Made by a program: the position numbers and the translations under genes. Below, in pieces: positions 10,425 to 22,916 of a DNA stretch of 64,000 nt (position 1 is its first letter; each line of letters opens with the position of its first letter). Under the pieces are notes generated by a model. The model saw only the letters and a program-made list of their open reading frames with translations, was not told the DNA's origin and ran no database searches. The DNA is from Ursus arctos (Eukaryota; Chordata; Mammalia; Carnivora; Ursidae): NCBI RefSeq assembly GCF_023065955.2, contig NW_026622808.1, positions 40,498,475-40,562,474 of the forward strand, read 5' to 3'.

Positions 10425-10825
10425 TATCCGTGAGAACCAGGTTATGCCGCAGAAACACACGACCCTCAACTCCAAGCTCAAAACAATGATGGTTCATTTC
10501 TCGCCCACACTGCATGTTCTTGCAGGTGGCAGGGGGTCCCGCTTATCACAGTCTCTCAGGGACCCAGGCTGACAGAAGGACGAAGGCCTCCATGCTAGAA
10601 GAAAAAGAGATGTCTGGGGGGCCTTTCACTGGAAAGTGAGAAAAGTGCTCAGCAGGCCGGTGACACATCACTCACACTCACAACTCATCAGTCACAAGAG
10701 ATCACTTGGCTTCACCTACCCCCAGGGAGGCTGGAAGTAGAAACCTACCACGTTTCGGGAGGTGAAGAGCTGGTAACTTGGTGAGCAGCATTTGTGACAG
10801 CCACAGTTCACCCTCACCTGCTCAC
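10425..10825 (+). repeat. Ancient interspersed repeat, family not assigned
   Basis: The organisation is one I recognise from other mammalian loci but cannot name with certainty: AACTCCAAGCTCAAAACAATG followed by TTCATTTCTCGCCCACACTG, and near the end CCAGGGAGGCTGGAAGTAG with AGCTGGTAACTTGGTGAGCAG. The copy at 60630-61060 begins with the analogous CTCAGTGGCTTAAAAACAGC and TTTATTTCCTGCTCATG. Confidence 0.5.
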
Positions 10826-11559
10826 CAGGTGCTTGGTCCCTACCCCATCCTGCAGGCAAAACACCCTCACCCTCACCCCAGCAGAGACAGTCCCCAAGTG
10901 CCATCCTGTCATGGCGTCCAGCTTAAATAGCAGGATCTTGGGATAATGGACCTTGGTCTCTACCTCAGGTCTAGATACAGATTCTGTTAATTCAGAGATC
11001 ATGAATTAAAAGGACAAGTTACATACAACATCCAGAATGCAGTGGTAGAAGAAGGACAGAATAACTGTGATGATGATGGGATGGCCTCTGGTCCAGGGCA
11101 TTTCTGAATTTTGCTGGCAGACACCCCTACCCTGTGTCTGGGGGATACTCCTTAATTAGGGCTGGGTTCTGTGGCTTCCAGTCCATCTGGCTCCAACTTC
11201 TGGGTGGTTTTCCTTTACCTTTAATCTCTTTGGCCACATCTGAAGTAAGAACATGCCTCCCTGGGGGCCAAATAGCTTTCTCTGCTTGTTTCCTGACGGA
11301 GGAAGATTGGAGGTCCAAAGGTGGTTTTAAATCTTGAACAGTTGTAAACATTTTTAGTCCAGACTCCTAGTTGCTCTGGCTATATAACTCTTTCAAAAAC
11401 TTAATTGGATTCTTACTTATTTGATTCTGATCAGCTTCGTGTGCCCATAGTTATACTCGTAGATCTTTTTCAAGACATGCCTCTCTCTTGACTGGAACCT
11501 ATTGGGTTCGACAGGAAAGCCATGTTCTCAGTCTCTTTCCCAGGGCCATTTTGATCTCC
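10826..11559. other. Unassigned intergenic sequence
   Basis: No exon or repeat assigned. Overlapping open frames on opposite strands at 11127-11351 and 11134-11337 are incidental. Confidence 0.4.
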
Positions 11560-11812
11560 TCATTCCAGCAGCCAGGCTGATGGGGAAGCAGCACTTTGAA
11601 CATTGCAGTCACCAGGCAGAGGGGAAAAAGCAAGAGGCAAAGTGTGCCAGCCTTCATCTCCTACCTGGAAATGGCACATATCACTTCCGCTCACATTTTA
11701 TTGGCTAACGCCAAGTTGTGTAGCCATTCTTCACTTCAAGGGGCAGCAGTGTGCAGGCAGCAGAATGCAGTCAGAGTGCAGACAGAGCTGGAATATTTGT
11801 GAACAGCCCAAG
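11560..11812 (+). repeat. Ancient interspersed repeat, probably the same family as 10425-10825 (3' part)
   Basis: CATATCACTTCCGCTCACAT, TTTATTGGCTAACGCCAAGT and the preceding AAAGTGTGCCAGCCTTCATC correspond to the 3' half of the family seen at 10425-10825 and 60630-61060. The three overlapping open frames here are incidental. Confidence 0.45.
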
Positions 11813-12499
11813 TGACCACATGTTTTTGCACTTTGATGAGCATGTAGCTGCATAACCAGAAACTAGGAAGTGAGATTCACAGTAAAAGCCAGTGATTATT
11901 TGGTAAGTAGGTCAAATCCAAAGTAACATGTTTATGAAACGTACAAAGTAGCATGTTTATGAATCATGCCTGTTTTAAAGGTTTCACATGGGAAAATACC
12001 CATGACTGTTCCACTGGGGAGGTAGTTGAAAGAGGGTTCAAATCCTCATGATAGAGAAACAACTGGTTAGAAGGAAGGATTGAAAATTGGTTGTTCCATG
12101 GAATTTATGTCAATCACTAAAAATTTTGGCGTTTCTTTGTGTTACTCAGAACTTCTAGGTGGATTATTAAAAACTTCTTTACACGGATTACAGGAAAAGA
12201 TGTCCTCCCAGATATTATTTGGGTTAATGAGGAAATTGGATATGGCATTGGGATGAAATGAAAGAAAGGCACAGACTTTTAATTATTGCTGAATTAACGC
12301 AGAACTAAATCAGTAATTTAAAAAGTGAACGAGTGGCAGCATTCCATTGATTTTAGATTTCTGATGGCAGAGGAAATTGCATGCCAGAGTTTTGATAAAC
12401 ACGTTGACTTTACACATCATATTGGAGAGAACTGACATCATTATAATATTGAATTTTCCAATCCATGAACATGGAACATACTTTCAATTATTTAGGTCT
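11813..12499. other. Unassigned intergenic sequence
   Basis: AT-rich, without long open frames. GTAGCATGTTTATGAA-like sequence occurs twice close together (around 11925 and 11948), a small local duplication. Nothing else is identified. Confidence 0.4.
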
Positions 12500-13168
12500 T
12501 TGTTTGTCAAAGATGACTTCCTGCCTCCTGATATCTACACCCTTGTGTAGTCTCCACCCACATCAACTCAGAGTTGGTTTGTGTGACCAACAGATATGGC
12601 AGGATGACGGTGTGTGACATCTGAGGCTAGGTCATAAAAGGCATAGTGGCTTTTACCTTGGCTTCTTGCATCATTTCTCTGGGGGAAGCCAACTGCAGGG
12701 TTCCAAGGTCACCTAAGCAGCCATGTAGAGAGGCTTATCAGCTTTCAGATGACTGCATTCTGAGATGAAATCTTCTTTTTTTTAAAGATTTATTTATGAG
12801 AGAGAGAGAGAGAGAGAAAGAACACCCACGCACATGAACAGGGGTGAGGGGCATAGAGACAGGGGCAGAGAGAGAATCCCAAGAAGACTCCCCAGTGAGT
12901 ATGGAGCCCAGCATGGGGCTAGACTTCATGACCCTGAGATCACGACCAGGGCAGAAAGCAAGAGTGGGATGCCTAACCAACTGCGTCACCCAGGGGCCCC
13001 AGCCTGAGATGAAATCTTGACTATAACTTCATGAGATCGCCCAAGCCTGAACTGTTTAGCTAAGTCACTCCTGAATTCCTGACCTATAGAAATCGTGGGA
13101 GATAATGTTTAATCTTGTTTTAAGCAGCTAAGTTTTAGGGACATTTGCTATGCATTAAGAGATAACAA
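12500..13168 (+). mobile_element. MLT1-type LTR interrupted by a SINE
   Basis: The 5' part (CTTCCTGCCTCCTGATATCT, then GTCATAAAAGGCATAGTGGC) and 3' part (CCTGAATTCCTGACCTATAG, then GTTTTAAGCAGCTAAGTTTTAGG) are MLT1-like. They are separated by the SINE at 12775-13003, which was therefore inserted after the LTR. Confidence 0.75.
12775..13003 (-). mobile_element. SINEC (older subfamily) inside the MLT1 LTR
   Basis: Minus orientation with tail TTTTTTTTAAAGATTTATTTATG, a GA dinucleotide stretch, and head complement GCGTCACCCAGGGGCCCC. A 15-bp target-site duplication, CTGAGATGAAATCTT, is intact on both sides (12760-12774 and 13004-13018), so the insertion point is exact. Confidence 0.95.
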
Positions 13169-13179
13169 ATGTAGTTTTA

Positions 13180-13955
13180 AAATTAACACCAATAAATGTT
13201 TCTCATTTTCTGTATGGAGAACTTTCACATTTTCTATTAGATTTATTCTTAGGTATTTGATATTTTTTGGTGTCCTATAAATAGTAGTATATTTTATATT
13301 TAGTTTCCCATCTTTCTGTGTGTCCATTATATAGGAAAACAATTGATTTTTATGTGTTGATTCTGTATTCAACAAGAGTAGTAATTAATTCTCAGAATTT
13401 TAAATAATTTATCTATAGATAAAATAAGACGCTGTAGATAAATTTGTTAATTTTAGTAATTTGTCTTGGGTTTTCTATGAATACAACAGTGTCATCTGCA
13501 TAATGACAGTGTTGTGTCTTCCTTTCCGACTGACATGGCTTTTATTTCTTTTTCTTGCTGAGTGCACTGGTTCAGACTACCAGGACAATGTTGAATAGAA
13601 GTGGTAATAGTGGGTATTCTTGTAACATTCTCAATATCAAGGGGAAATCTATGTTTCAACACCAAGTGAGAGTTTTGCTGTTTTTTGTTTTGTAGATACC
13701 ATCTATCAGATTACAGAAATTCTCTTCTATTCCTAGTTTCTAAGAGATTTTATCATGAAAGAATGTTGAATTTTATAAAATGCATTTTTTGCATCAAAGT
13801 GATTATATAATTTTTTTCTTGTTAATATACTGAATTAAATTGATTGATTTTTTTAATGTTAAGCCAAACTCACATTCCTAAAGTAAATCTGACTTCATCA
13901 TGATGTTGGGTTTATTCCTGTTTACATATCACTGAATTTATTTTGTTTGTTGCTA
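13180..13955 (-). mobile_element. L1 ORF2 remnant, antisense
   Basis: Reads as the reverse complement of the L1 reverse-transcriptase region: TAGATTTATTCTTAGGTATT, then ATACAACAGTGTCATCTGCA, then CTTTTATTTCTTTTTCTTGC, then TTGAATAGAAGTGGTAATAGTGGG, then CCTAAAGTAAATCTGACTTC. It is broken by stops and indels in every frame. Confidence 0.85.
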
Positions 13956-13959
13956 TCGG

Positions 13960-14315
13960 TTAAATGTTTGTGTCTTCCCCAAATCCACATGTTGAAGCCC
14001 TAATCCCCAGTGTGATGATATTGGAGGTGGGACCTTCAGAAGGGATAAGGTCATGGGAGTTGAGTTCTCATGATGAGATTGGTACCCTTATAAGGGAATG
14101 GAGACATCGGTGGTCTTTCTCTGCCATGTGAGGATACAGAAAATAGATGGTTGCCTGCAAACCAGGAAGAGAGCTCTCAACAGACACTGAATCTCCTGGT
14201 ATCCTGATCTTAGCCTTCCCAGCTTCCAGAGCTATGAGAAATAAATGCTTGTTGTTCTAGTCACCCATTCTGTGGTATTCTGGTATGGCAGCCTGAACTG
14301 AATAAGATTAAAAAA
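13960..14315 (+). mobile_element. MaLR-like LTR (MST/MLT type)
   Basis: Contains AATCCCCAGTGTGATGATAT, GGTGGGACCTTCAGAAGGG, TTATAAGGGAATGGAGACATC, GAGAAATAAATGCTTGTTG and a terminal CAGCCTGAACTGAATAAGAT. This order is characteristic of a common mammalian LTR family. A second, 5'-only copy is at 46120-46345. I am unsure of the subfamily name. Confidence 0.7.
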
Positions 14316-14329
14316 TTTGTTTTGGACGC

Positions 14330-14775
14330 TCTTCAGTGGTTCCCACTGGAAAGCTTGGTCTATACCAAACTAGTCCACTATTATTAGAAATAAAATTCCC
14401 TGGAAGGTTTTGAGCAGATGAGTGAGTGACCTGATATGTCATATTTTTAAGGGCTCACCCTGGCTGCCATGTTGAAAATAAATTGGTGGTGGGGTGCTGG
14501 GGCAATGGTTGAAGCAGGCAGAACAGTGGTAGAGAACAATGGTATTGGTCCAGGGTGATAGTGGTGAGCATGGTGAGAAGTAGGTGGATTCTGGATACAT
14601 CGGAGATAAAGCCTGTGGAATTCCTGATGGTCTGAAACTGCAGTGTGAGAGAAAGGGGAGAATCAAGATTGGTTCCAGGTTTTCTGGTCTCAGCAACTAG
14701 AAGGATGGATTCATCATTGGTTGAGCCAGAGGAGACAATGGCTGGAGAAAGATTATGAATGGAGCTGGTTTGGTG
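14330..14775 (-). mobile_element. L2 LINE ORF2-end fragment, antisense
   Basis: Antisense L2 over the ORF2 C-terminal region: GGTTTTGAGCAGATGAGTGA, then GGCTCACCCTGGCTGCCATG, then GGTCCAGGGTGATAGTGGTG, then GGATTCTGGATACATCGGAG, then CAGCAACTAGAAGGATGGAT. Only remnants of coding capacity remain. Confidence 0.85.
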
Positions 14776-15985
14776 AATTTTGAATGCTTACATTTGATAT
14801 ATTAACTCTTTCAATCTTCCCACATGGCAAATGCACTGTAGTTGAGATTTTCATAAAATAGAGTTTACTTTTTAAAAAGTAATTCGTCATACACTATAAC
14901 TGAGGTGGTTCAGTAATGCAAGTTCATTTTGAAGATGAGGGATGACCACTTTCTTTGCTGGAGGCTGTGGACTGTCCCTGCGAGTGTGTCTAATGCCACT
15001 TGGAGATGATGCAAATGCCTTTGTGATCACGAAGCCCAGCTCAGAGAGGCTCTTCTGCTTCTGCCATGACAGGTCCTGAATATAGACTATTTGATTATAT
15101 TGATGTGTCAAAAAAGACCTGTCAAACCCATTCTGGAGAAGGAAGGGCTAGAGGCTTTTAAGGAGACAAACAAACAAACAAACAAACCCCAAACACGGAC
15201 TTTCGAAAAGATAAGTTTCTGAGACTTTTCTTTCTTGGATGTGACTGTATCCCTGGTCAGTTACAGTTTTCATCATGGAAGAAGCAGGAGAAGGTAACGG
15301 GCAGGAAGAACCCTAGGCTGAGTCCCCAGATCCCGGCTTGGTTCTTTTTATTAGTTGTGAAGCTGAAAGCTGAATCCTACAACACCACATTTCCTGATAT
15401 TTTCACTCCTCTGAACATGTGAGTTTAACTCAAGATAACAAATGCTTCGGGTCTTGTTACACTTACACACTCTCAGTTGTGTTATGAATTGAAGGGCGCA
15501 TTTCAGAAAAAGTGGAGAACTGACTATAAATGATCTTTTAGTGCCAACAGAAAGGTGGTAATGGAGGGTGCCAGGTTACTATAGAAACACCAGGGGGATG
15601 AGAAGAATTAGAAGAATGCCTTGTGGAGAAGAAGCAGATTTTTGAAGTGATACCTGCACGCCTTGTCTAACATTTTGCTTTACAAAACGTGTAGATAATA
15701 GGGAGGAACGTTCCTACTATGCAAAAACTATCAATAATCTTAAAATATCTTTGGGGATATACAGTAAATTTCTCACAGACTTAAAAAATTCTTTTTAATA
15801 TAGACTTTTTTTTTTAAGTATAAAATGCAACAGATAAATAGGACAAATATTTCTCAAGCTGCAACCATGGAGTTAGCACCTAAGCAGGAAGCAAGGGGTC
15901 AGGACGAGCAACTTTCCTCTCTTCATTCCAGCCACCAGAACATAGATGGCTGGTCAGCAGTGCCGCCCTCATCTATGTCATGAGA
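14776..15985. other. Unassigned intergenic sequence with an (AAAC)n tract
   Basis: Holds an AAAC tetranucleotide run at about 15167-15188 and otherwise unassigned sequence. The 74-codon minus frame at 14887-15111 has no splice context or recognisable similarity. Confidence 0.4.
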
Positions 15986-16185
15986 TGTGATGTCGGCCAG
16001 CTTGAGAGATCCCCGCAGACTCACTCTGGAGAGCTCCCCAACCTGTCTGTGCCTCCGTTTCTTAAGTTATAAAGCAGGCGCACGCCCATTTCAAAGAGCT
16101 GTTATGAGCATTAAATGAGATGCTTGGGAACACAGTGAGAGCTCAATAAATCATTGTAGTGATGACAATATAGATGATGAGGACA
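15986..16185 (+). repeat. MIR SINE
   Basis: Sense MIR: CCTGTCTGTGCCTCCGTTTC, then AGAGCTGTTATGAGCATTAAATGAG, then CAGTGAGAGCTCAATAAATCATTG. The tail matches the MIR 3' end. Confidence 0.85.
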
Positions 16186-16628
16186 ATTGCCAAGGAAGTC
16201 ATTTGCACCCTGTGATATTGGAATTTCTGGGGCAGAGTAAAGCACTGCGAAGGGTCATGGTCCAAAGCCTACCTGAATGAATCTTTAGGTTAGATGAAAA
16301 CAATGGATAATTTTCCCATTGATACATAATCTGATGGTATTTGTCAAATTCAGGTTGGTAGAAATGCTATAAGAATACCGTAAGAATGCATCTTAAAAGC
16401 CATTGAGTTTTGCATATAAACCGGAAGCGGTACTTGTTATGATAAAGATGTAGATGGTTCTGGAATGTGAGCATGTGGCAGAGTGACACCAGAGCCTCGG
16501 GTGGTCTAGGATGAATCAAGGGATGTTTTAAATGCCCTTTACCACTTCAGGTGGATGAAATTATAACTTCCAGAAAGCATTTTGAGAAATTTACTGTACC
16601 TACTGTTTTAGAGGCTGAGGGGCTGACG
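16186..16628. other. Unassigned intergenic sequence
   Basis: No exon or repeat recognised. This is ordinary AT-leaning single-copy-looking sequence. Confidence 0.4.
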
Positions 16629-16746
16629 GGTACATTTCTTTTCTTTAACTTTTTCTTTTCTTTTCTTTTCTTTTCTTTTCTTTCCTTTTCTCTTCTTTTC
16701 TTCTTTTCTTTTCCTTCCTCTCTCTCTCTCTCTTTCTCTTTTTTTA
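16629..16746. repeat. (TTTTC)n / CT-rich microsatellite
   Basis: Pure pyrimidine tract built from CTTTT and CT units. It creates the Phe/Ser/Leu-rich open frame at 16551-16826 and sits just upstream of a SINE. Confidence 0.95.
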
Positions 16747-16773
16747 CAGCTCAGTATTGGAAATGGAAATATA

Positions 16774-16975
16774 GGGGTGCCTGGGTGGCACAGCAGTTAA
16801 ACATCTGCCTTCGGCTCAGGGCGTGATCCCGGCATTATGGGATCGAGCCCCACATCAGGCTCTTCTGCTATGAGCCTGCTTCTTCCTCTCCCACTCCCCC
16901 TGCCTGTGTTCCCTCTCTCGCTGGCTGTCTCTATCTCTGTCAAATAAATAAATAAAATCTTAAAAAAAAAAAAAA
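16774..16975 (+). mobile_element. SINEC, young subfamily, plus orientation
   Basis: Head GGGTGCCTGGGTGGCACAGC, body CTCAGGGCGTGATCCCGGC and CTCTCGCTGGCTGTCTCTAT, tail CAAATAAATAAATAAAATCTT plus poly(A). A short duplication, GAAATATA, flanks it. Confidence 0.95.
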
Positions 16976-17910
16976 AGAAATATAACTCGATGGTGCTGGA
17001 ATTAGCAGGAGAGTAAAGACAGGAGAAAAACAGCTTCTTTCCCTAACAGGTTTCTAACACCTGACGTGGCATGAAAGCCGTGGGGAAAACAGCCACGATG
17101 GGGGGAGGGCTTGTGAACTTCCCTCCTTTTCTCCATCTTGGAAGCAACAGACACCGCTGAAAGTGTTGGGAAACTGGGTATTGAAGACGTTGCTATCTCT
17201 TTGGTGGGCTGTTCTGGGTTCTATAGTTTGTGTTGGAGTTCTAGACAGAAATGTGGGGAGAGATGTTTGTAGATGATGGCTGACCTTCTGGAGAGCAAGG
17301 GAAGGCAAAGCTGGAACCAATGGTTTTTGTAACTTCTTCACAGATTTTACCCAAATATTAGCAAAACCTCTTTAATTTACCTTAAGGAGAAGAAAGCCAG
17401 ACTGAAATGATACAAAATCTGGATTGCAGACTCTGTTTAAACAAATATAGTTTCATGATTTCAAATACTTTTCATATGCCCGGAAAGAAAATGTACATTA
17501 ACAGGTAAAATGAGATGAGCTGGAAAGACTGCTTGGAATAATCTACGCCACACCATGAAGAATACAAGGAAAAACCTCCATGTACATGACCTGCTTGGCT
17601 TGGAATTGATCATTCCTGAAGTCTTTGCTTTGAAAAGGAGCCGTGGATTTGGAAGGAAGGAAGGGGGAAGACTCTGAAAATTCATAGTGGAATCAATTAT
17701 TTCTATATGGGTCAGACCCGAGTTGTTACAAATATTGAATAAATACAGCTTCGAAGAATTTCTGGAGTGTCCATTTTTCAACTACATGTACATAGCCCCA
17801 GGTGTTATATCTCTAATCAGTGTCAATGGTGTTTCCCCAATTCTTAATTTTCTTCGTGGCTTATTGCATGAAGCTGATGGTCCTATTCTTTCAGAGTACT
17901 GACAAAACAT
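16976..17910. other. Unassigned intergenic sequence
   Basis: No repeat recognised over more than 900 bp. Open frames at 17054-17341, 17461-17781 (both minus) and 17687-17902 (plus) have no recognisable similarity and no coherent splice sites. No gene is called. Confidence 0.4.
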
Positions 17911-18090
17911 TTTTTTTTAAGATTTATTTATTTACGTGGGAGAGAGAGAGAGCGTGAGTGGGGGTGGGGGGGAGAGGCAGAGGCAGAGGGCGAGGGAGAA
18001 ACAGACTCCCTGCTGAACTCGATCCCAGAACTCCAAGATCATGACCTGAGCCAAAGCCAGACGCCTAATTGACTGAGCCACCCAGGTGCC
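17911..18090 (-). mobile_element. SINEC (older subfamily)
   Basis: Minus orientation: tail TTTTTTTTAAGATTTATTTAT, a GA/G-rich middle, head complement GACTGAGCCACCCAGGTGCC. The duplications CTGACAAAACATTTTTT and CTGACAAAGCATTTTTT flank it with one substitution. Confidence 0.95.
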
Positions 18091-20199
18091 CTGACAAAGC
18101 ATTTTTTAAGCCTAGACTTATAGCAACATATGGAAATTCTTGCTTACATACATAAAAGTATATAATGCACCATTCATACTGTTAGGCATAATGCTACAGC
18201 CGGAGGTCCAGCTCTGAGAGCCCGTTGTTCACTAGACCCAGGTGTAAAGGATAATCACGACAGCAAATATTTACTGAGTGCTCACTTTGTACTAAGTGCT
18301 TCTTCATAGGTGTGTCATTTATGTGCATCTTGTATGTCTCTATGTTTGCCCAAATGTTGGGGTTAAATTGTTCCCAGATTAAAACAAACAAACAAACAAA
18401 CAAACAAACAATCCCAAAAAACTAATCGGCAGTCTCACCCCATTTACATTCTGCAAAGACCCTTGGGAAGGGGGCCTGTGGTCCTCCAAGTCCCCTCTGA
18501 CTTGGTAGGAAGGCTTTCTGATTTTTTGACCTCTACTCTTACTGTCCCTTCCCCTCCTCTCCCTCTACATCCTGCACCCCTATTCAGCAATTGTCTTAAT
18601 TCCTTCATAGCACAAAATACCTCCCATTCAAGACTGTGTACAAAACAGACTTTACAAAAGACTTATGACTCTTAAGGGAGTGATTTAAGCACTTTTTTAA
18701 ATTCCCAGGGCCTCTCCTGTAGTCTCATACTTAGAAGTATGCCATGTACACAGAAGAATTGAAAGCCACTGCTCTACATCTCTTCTCAGATTGGGAAAAA
18801 ATGCTATTTTTATATGAAAGAAAAATACATCTGACTCACTAAGAGCTACTATAAATGGAAAGACTCCTAAAATTCTTAACAGTCTTTAACTTAATGATAC
18901 CAATTCATGAATGGTTTTGTGAGCTGATGGATTGTAGTTATAAAATACACACTCAGACACACACACACGTACTGATTTCAGTAGCTTACGACAGGGGCTC
19001 CAATCACTTGCACACAGTTACTTGATATGCTTCCTTTGTTGGTTCGGAAGCTAGAACCCAAATATGGTCCTTAACACAAAATATAACCCAAGCCAGGAAA
19101 GAGAATGAGTGGTTTAGCTTGAAAAGGACACTAGACAGAGTGAAGAGAGCGAGACAAAACAAGCCATATTTTCCATCCTAGAGGTCATCAACCACATGAG
19201 GCTAAAGCAACTTGTTAGAACGGTATTGGATCGCCCACAGATAAAATCCATCGAGTGATGTTTAGTTTGTTGATTGAAACTCTTGAATGTCAGTGACACC
19301 ATATGCCCTTTAGAATCTTCAAACTGCTCAATCTGGCACCACAGGAAGCAAAGAGGAGAGGCTAGATCAAGAAATGAGAATGGGTTCGGCCAGTGGGTCT
19401 CAGCTTTGGCTTCTCTGAAACACTGCCATGCCCAGGTCACGACCTAGGCCAGGAAGATAGGCATGCCGGGGGCTGGACCCCGGCAGCAGCAGTTTTTACA
19501 CTCCCAAGATGATGCAATGTGCAGACGGTTGAGTTTTCAGATTACACTGAAGGTGACAATTAGCAGAACATGGAAAGGAATTTCAGAAATTATAAGACAA
19601 ATGGTAGCGTACTATCCCTTTTGAATTAAGGCTATAGACATTAACAGGGAAATGCATTTGCTGATAGAGCAAACAATAACAGGAATCTCTGGAATTAATT
19701 CTGTTTCTGTTTATCTGGACTTTGGAGCATCCACAGATCCTTACATTGAGCTAACAAAAGCAGCCATGATTTTTTTTTCCTTAAATCAAACTTCTTTTGA
19801 TAATGGCAGATGTTCTTGAAAAGTACTTGACCTAAAAGAATTAAAATGTTTTGAAATAAGTGAATTGAAAGGTATTATAAGGATACAGTACAGACCTAAG
19901 CACCTAGATGAATTTTAGAAATATTTAGATATCAAAAGTCAAACAGAAGACAAGAATTAAGGGTGAAAAGATATTCTGCTTACCAGAATTAGCCCACAAT
20001 AAGATGCTATCTATTTCTTTGACCAGCCAAAATGTTTTAAAAGAAAAGGAAAGTTCTTTCCAACTGACTTGGCTAAAAGGTTTGTAAGTTTTCAGGGTTT
20101 GAAAGGAATGACGCACTTTTGCATGTTGCAGGAAAAACAGGAATTTTGATTGATTTTCTTTAATTAAGATAATCTTGAGTTTAGGAAGCTGCAAAGCAA
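18091..20199. other. Unassigned intergenic sequence
   Basis: Contains a MIR/L2 antisense scrap near 18260-18310 (AAATATTTACTGAGTGCTCAC), an (AAAC)n run at 18384-18410 and a short CA run at 18952-18967. No coding exon is recognised. Open frames up to 108 codons (19114-19440 minus) are unsupported. Confidence 0.4.
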
Positions 20200-20900
20200 A
20201 GCTGGAAATGATTTTAATCCCATCTCATGATTTATTTATGGATTATTAAAAGTCCATCATTAATAAAAATTATATTTCAGAATGGCATGTTATCAGAAAT
20301 AAAGAGTGATTTCCCCTCCTGGACTTCTTAAGCCAGATATGCCTAGATGATTGGGCTTATCTCAATTATTATGGTTCCAGGGGCACCTTCCCTTCCACCA
20401 CCATGGCTTTGGAAATATCCTTTACAGCAAATTAGAGATGATTTCCCCCGATCTACAGGTTGAAATATCAGCAATATTTATTACTATCAGGAGCGAGTTT
20501 ATATGCTTACATCTTGCCAGGTTCAGCACCAACATTGACAATGATAAGTTGGGCTGATGAAAATCGATCAATACCATTTCCCACACTTCACTTCTGTAAT
20601 GCTTCCCAGGGTTACAGGTGATTAACTACAGAAGAATATGTCATCAGTAAAAATTAGTGTTATCTGTGGCCCGTGTTTATTGGTTATTTAATTCTTATAA
20701 GTCAAATTATTTTGACTTAATGTGATTTTAAATTATATTAAAACCACCCAAACCAGAACCAAAATATTCTTTAGGATGTAAAGCTCCAATATTCATGATG
20801 AATGAACTTTAGTTTAGATTTGTCTTTTGTCGTAAGTTAAACTGTATTACCTGCGGTTATAAGTTTGTATAATTTAAAACATGAGAAAGAAAATTTCTTC
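20200..20900. other. AT-rich repeat-poor block, candidate conserved non-coding sequence
   Basis: No transposable element recognised. Holds ATTATTAAAAG and CATTAATAAAAATTATATTTC near 20240-20280 and several TTAAT/ATTAA motifs. It could be regulatory DNA, but conservation has not been measured. Confidence 0.3.
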
Positions 20901-21639
20901 ATCTTAGGTGACCAAAGTTTCTGACTTAAGGAGAGTGTAGGCGTCAGCATACCTTGTTTCAGATGAAAAGTGGGTCTGAAGAATAATCCTATAGTGTGGT
21001 CAGGGATCTATGAAATATTTGGGCAAGAAAAAACAAAAAGCAACCCCCCCCCTGCCACCACCAAACAACACACACACACTCTCCCAACCAACCCCCCCAA
21101 CTCTGGGAGATGCATTTCTGGGAGTTGTTGTGGAGGTCAGGGCTCGCGGGTGGAACATGATCTGCAGGATTTCTCGAAGGAGCTTCTGTGGGTGAATACG
21201 CCCCTCGAGATGTTCTATTGCAAAAGCCTCTGAGGACAAAGAAATTTGAGAAGTGCTGTATCTTCCGCTCCTCCTAGGACATTCCCTTTGCGTGTTAATT
21301 TATTAAAGCCATCGAGAACTTCTCCAGTTCAGACAAATGACCATTTCTGCTTCTCCAGTATTAATCCAACATGGTTTGACCATGGGCTTCTTCCTCAAGC
21401 TCATAAAGTTTATTAACATTTAATGACATTTATTTCTTGAAACATGCTGATTCTTGAGGTGTAAAGGCTGACAATGGAGGGAAGAAAGAATCTGCATAGA
21501 GCAAAAGAGAAGGAGCCAGAGAACCCAACCTTTTGGCAGGGCGCTAGTGTCTTAGGGCGACCAATGTATATGTCTGTGATGTCCACCTGACTCTGTCGTT
21601 TGAATCCTCACCTTAATTCCCTCAGGATGGGAACAGAAC
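20901..21639. other. Unassigned intergenic sequence with C-rich/CA-rich patch
   Basis: A low-complexity C- and CA-rich patch at 21043-21100 produces the Pro/Thr-rich open frames nearby. The rest is unassigned, with no exon seen. Confidence 0.4.
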
Positions 21640-21800
21640 TGGGCTGGAAGTGAGGAGTCATGGTTCCATTCTCCCTTCCGCAGCTGAGTGCCTTTGGACA
21701 ATTAACTTCCCAATCTGAATCTTGCTTTTCTCTATTATAAAACCAGAGTTTAAAGAAATAATCTTGATTGGCTTTTCTAGGCTCAATTAGATGATTCTAC
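21640..21800 (+). repeat. MIR SINE fragment
   Basis: CAGCTGAGTGCCTTTGGACA, then TTAACTTCCCAATCTGAATC, then ATTATAAAACCAGAG follow MIR core order. Confidence 0.7.
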
Positions 21801-22039
21801 CTCAACTCTTATAATGGGAGAAAAAGAGAAGATAGGATTTGCTTGAATTCTCTTCATGACCAACGTTTCTGGAGCGCAGAGGGAATGGTGTATGAAATAG
21901 AAATCCTGTAATACAACCATCTGTGGATAGGTGATTTCTAGTCCTCATTATTCTGGTTGTTGTGATTGAAGATTGGGAGTCATGGGGGCAACCTGGATGA
22001 AAGCTGGTTTTAGTACTGTACTGGCTGTCATTCAAGTCT

Positions 22040-22600
22040 TTTTTTCTCCCCCAAAACAGTCTAGAAACTTTCAGCAGCTAGATCTTTAATTAAAGCCAAA
22101 GGGCAACTTTAAAATTAGTTCTTTTAATTAATTGTCCTTCAGGTTGTACAATCTGCGATTGCACTATTCTTGGTTATTAAACACAGTTTGCACTTCAAAA
22201 AAAAAATCAAGATGTGGTTGAAATGACTGATTTAAATGAAGCTAATCTAAAAATATGGAGGAACACAATAGGGCAAATTATTATGCAAAAGTGTCTATGT
22301 ATTTTGCAAATGCCAGTATTTTCCTTTAATATAAAATTAAATTAAATTAATTGGAGAGAGAAGTTATAATCGCCAGGGAAACTAAATCATTGATCTGATG
22401 GCGTGTATTAGCTGACCGTTGTTTTTCCATAATTCTCATTACCTGGGTTTTGTAATTAAATAATAATTTAAAGACTGAAGACTTAGTCACTTGCAAGTTG
22501 CATCGCAAATTATACGAAACAAACTGAGCCAGATTATCTTAAGATATATTTTCATGGTGAATCAAACTGTTCTTTCAGGATCCATCTGTAATAGTTTCAG
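22040..22600. other. AT-rich repeat-poor block, candidate conserved non-coding sequence
   Basis: Dense in homeodomain-type cores: TTTAATTAATTGTCC at about 22123, AAATTAATTGG near 22347 and GTAATTAAATAATAATTTA near 22453. No repeat identified. It is a regulatory candidate by texture only. Confidence 0.35.
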
Positions 22601-22737
22601 ATACGATGTTCAGTACACATTTGATTAGAAAGGTAGAAATCAAGTTCTTGAAAGTGGAAACTAATCCACTCTTCCCCACTGATACATCTGCCATCAGGCA
22701 AATCTTCTGCCCTCTCATTATGTTGGATCTGATCTCT

Positions 22738-22916
22738 AGCTGCAGTTCTCAAGCATTAAGGCACGCTAGAATCGCAAAGGGATGTTTTAAAACATTCCAA
22801 CGCCCAGATTGCACCTGAGACCAATCAAATCAGACTTTCTGGGGGTGCAACCCAGGCGCCAATATGTTTATCAACTTCCCACATTCTAATATGCAGCAAA
22901 ATTTGATGACCAGTGA
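22738..22916 (+). mobile_element. MER5A-like hAT-Charlie element
   Basis: TGCAGTTCTCAAGCATTAAG, then CACGCTAGAATCGCAAAGGG, then ACCAATCAAATCAGACTTTC, then TGGGGGTGCAACCCAGGCGC, and a terminal inverted counterpart (CCACATTCTAATATGCAGC) match the short palindromic MER5A consensus. Non-autonomous, with no transposase. Confidence 0.8.
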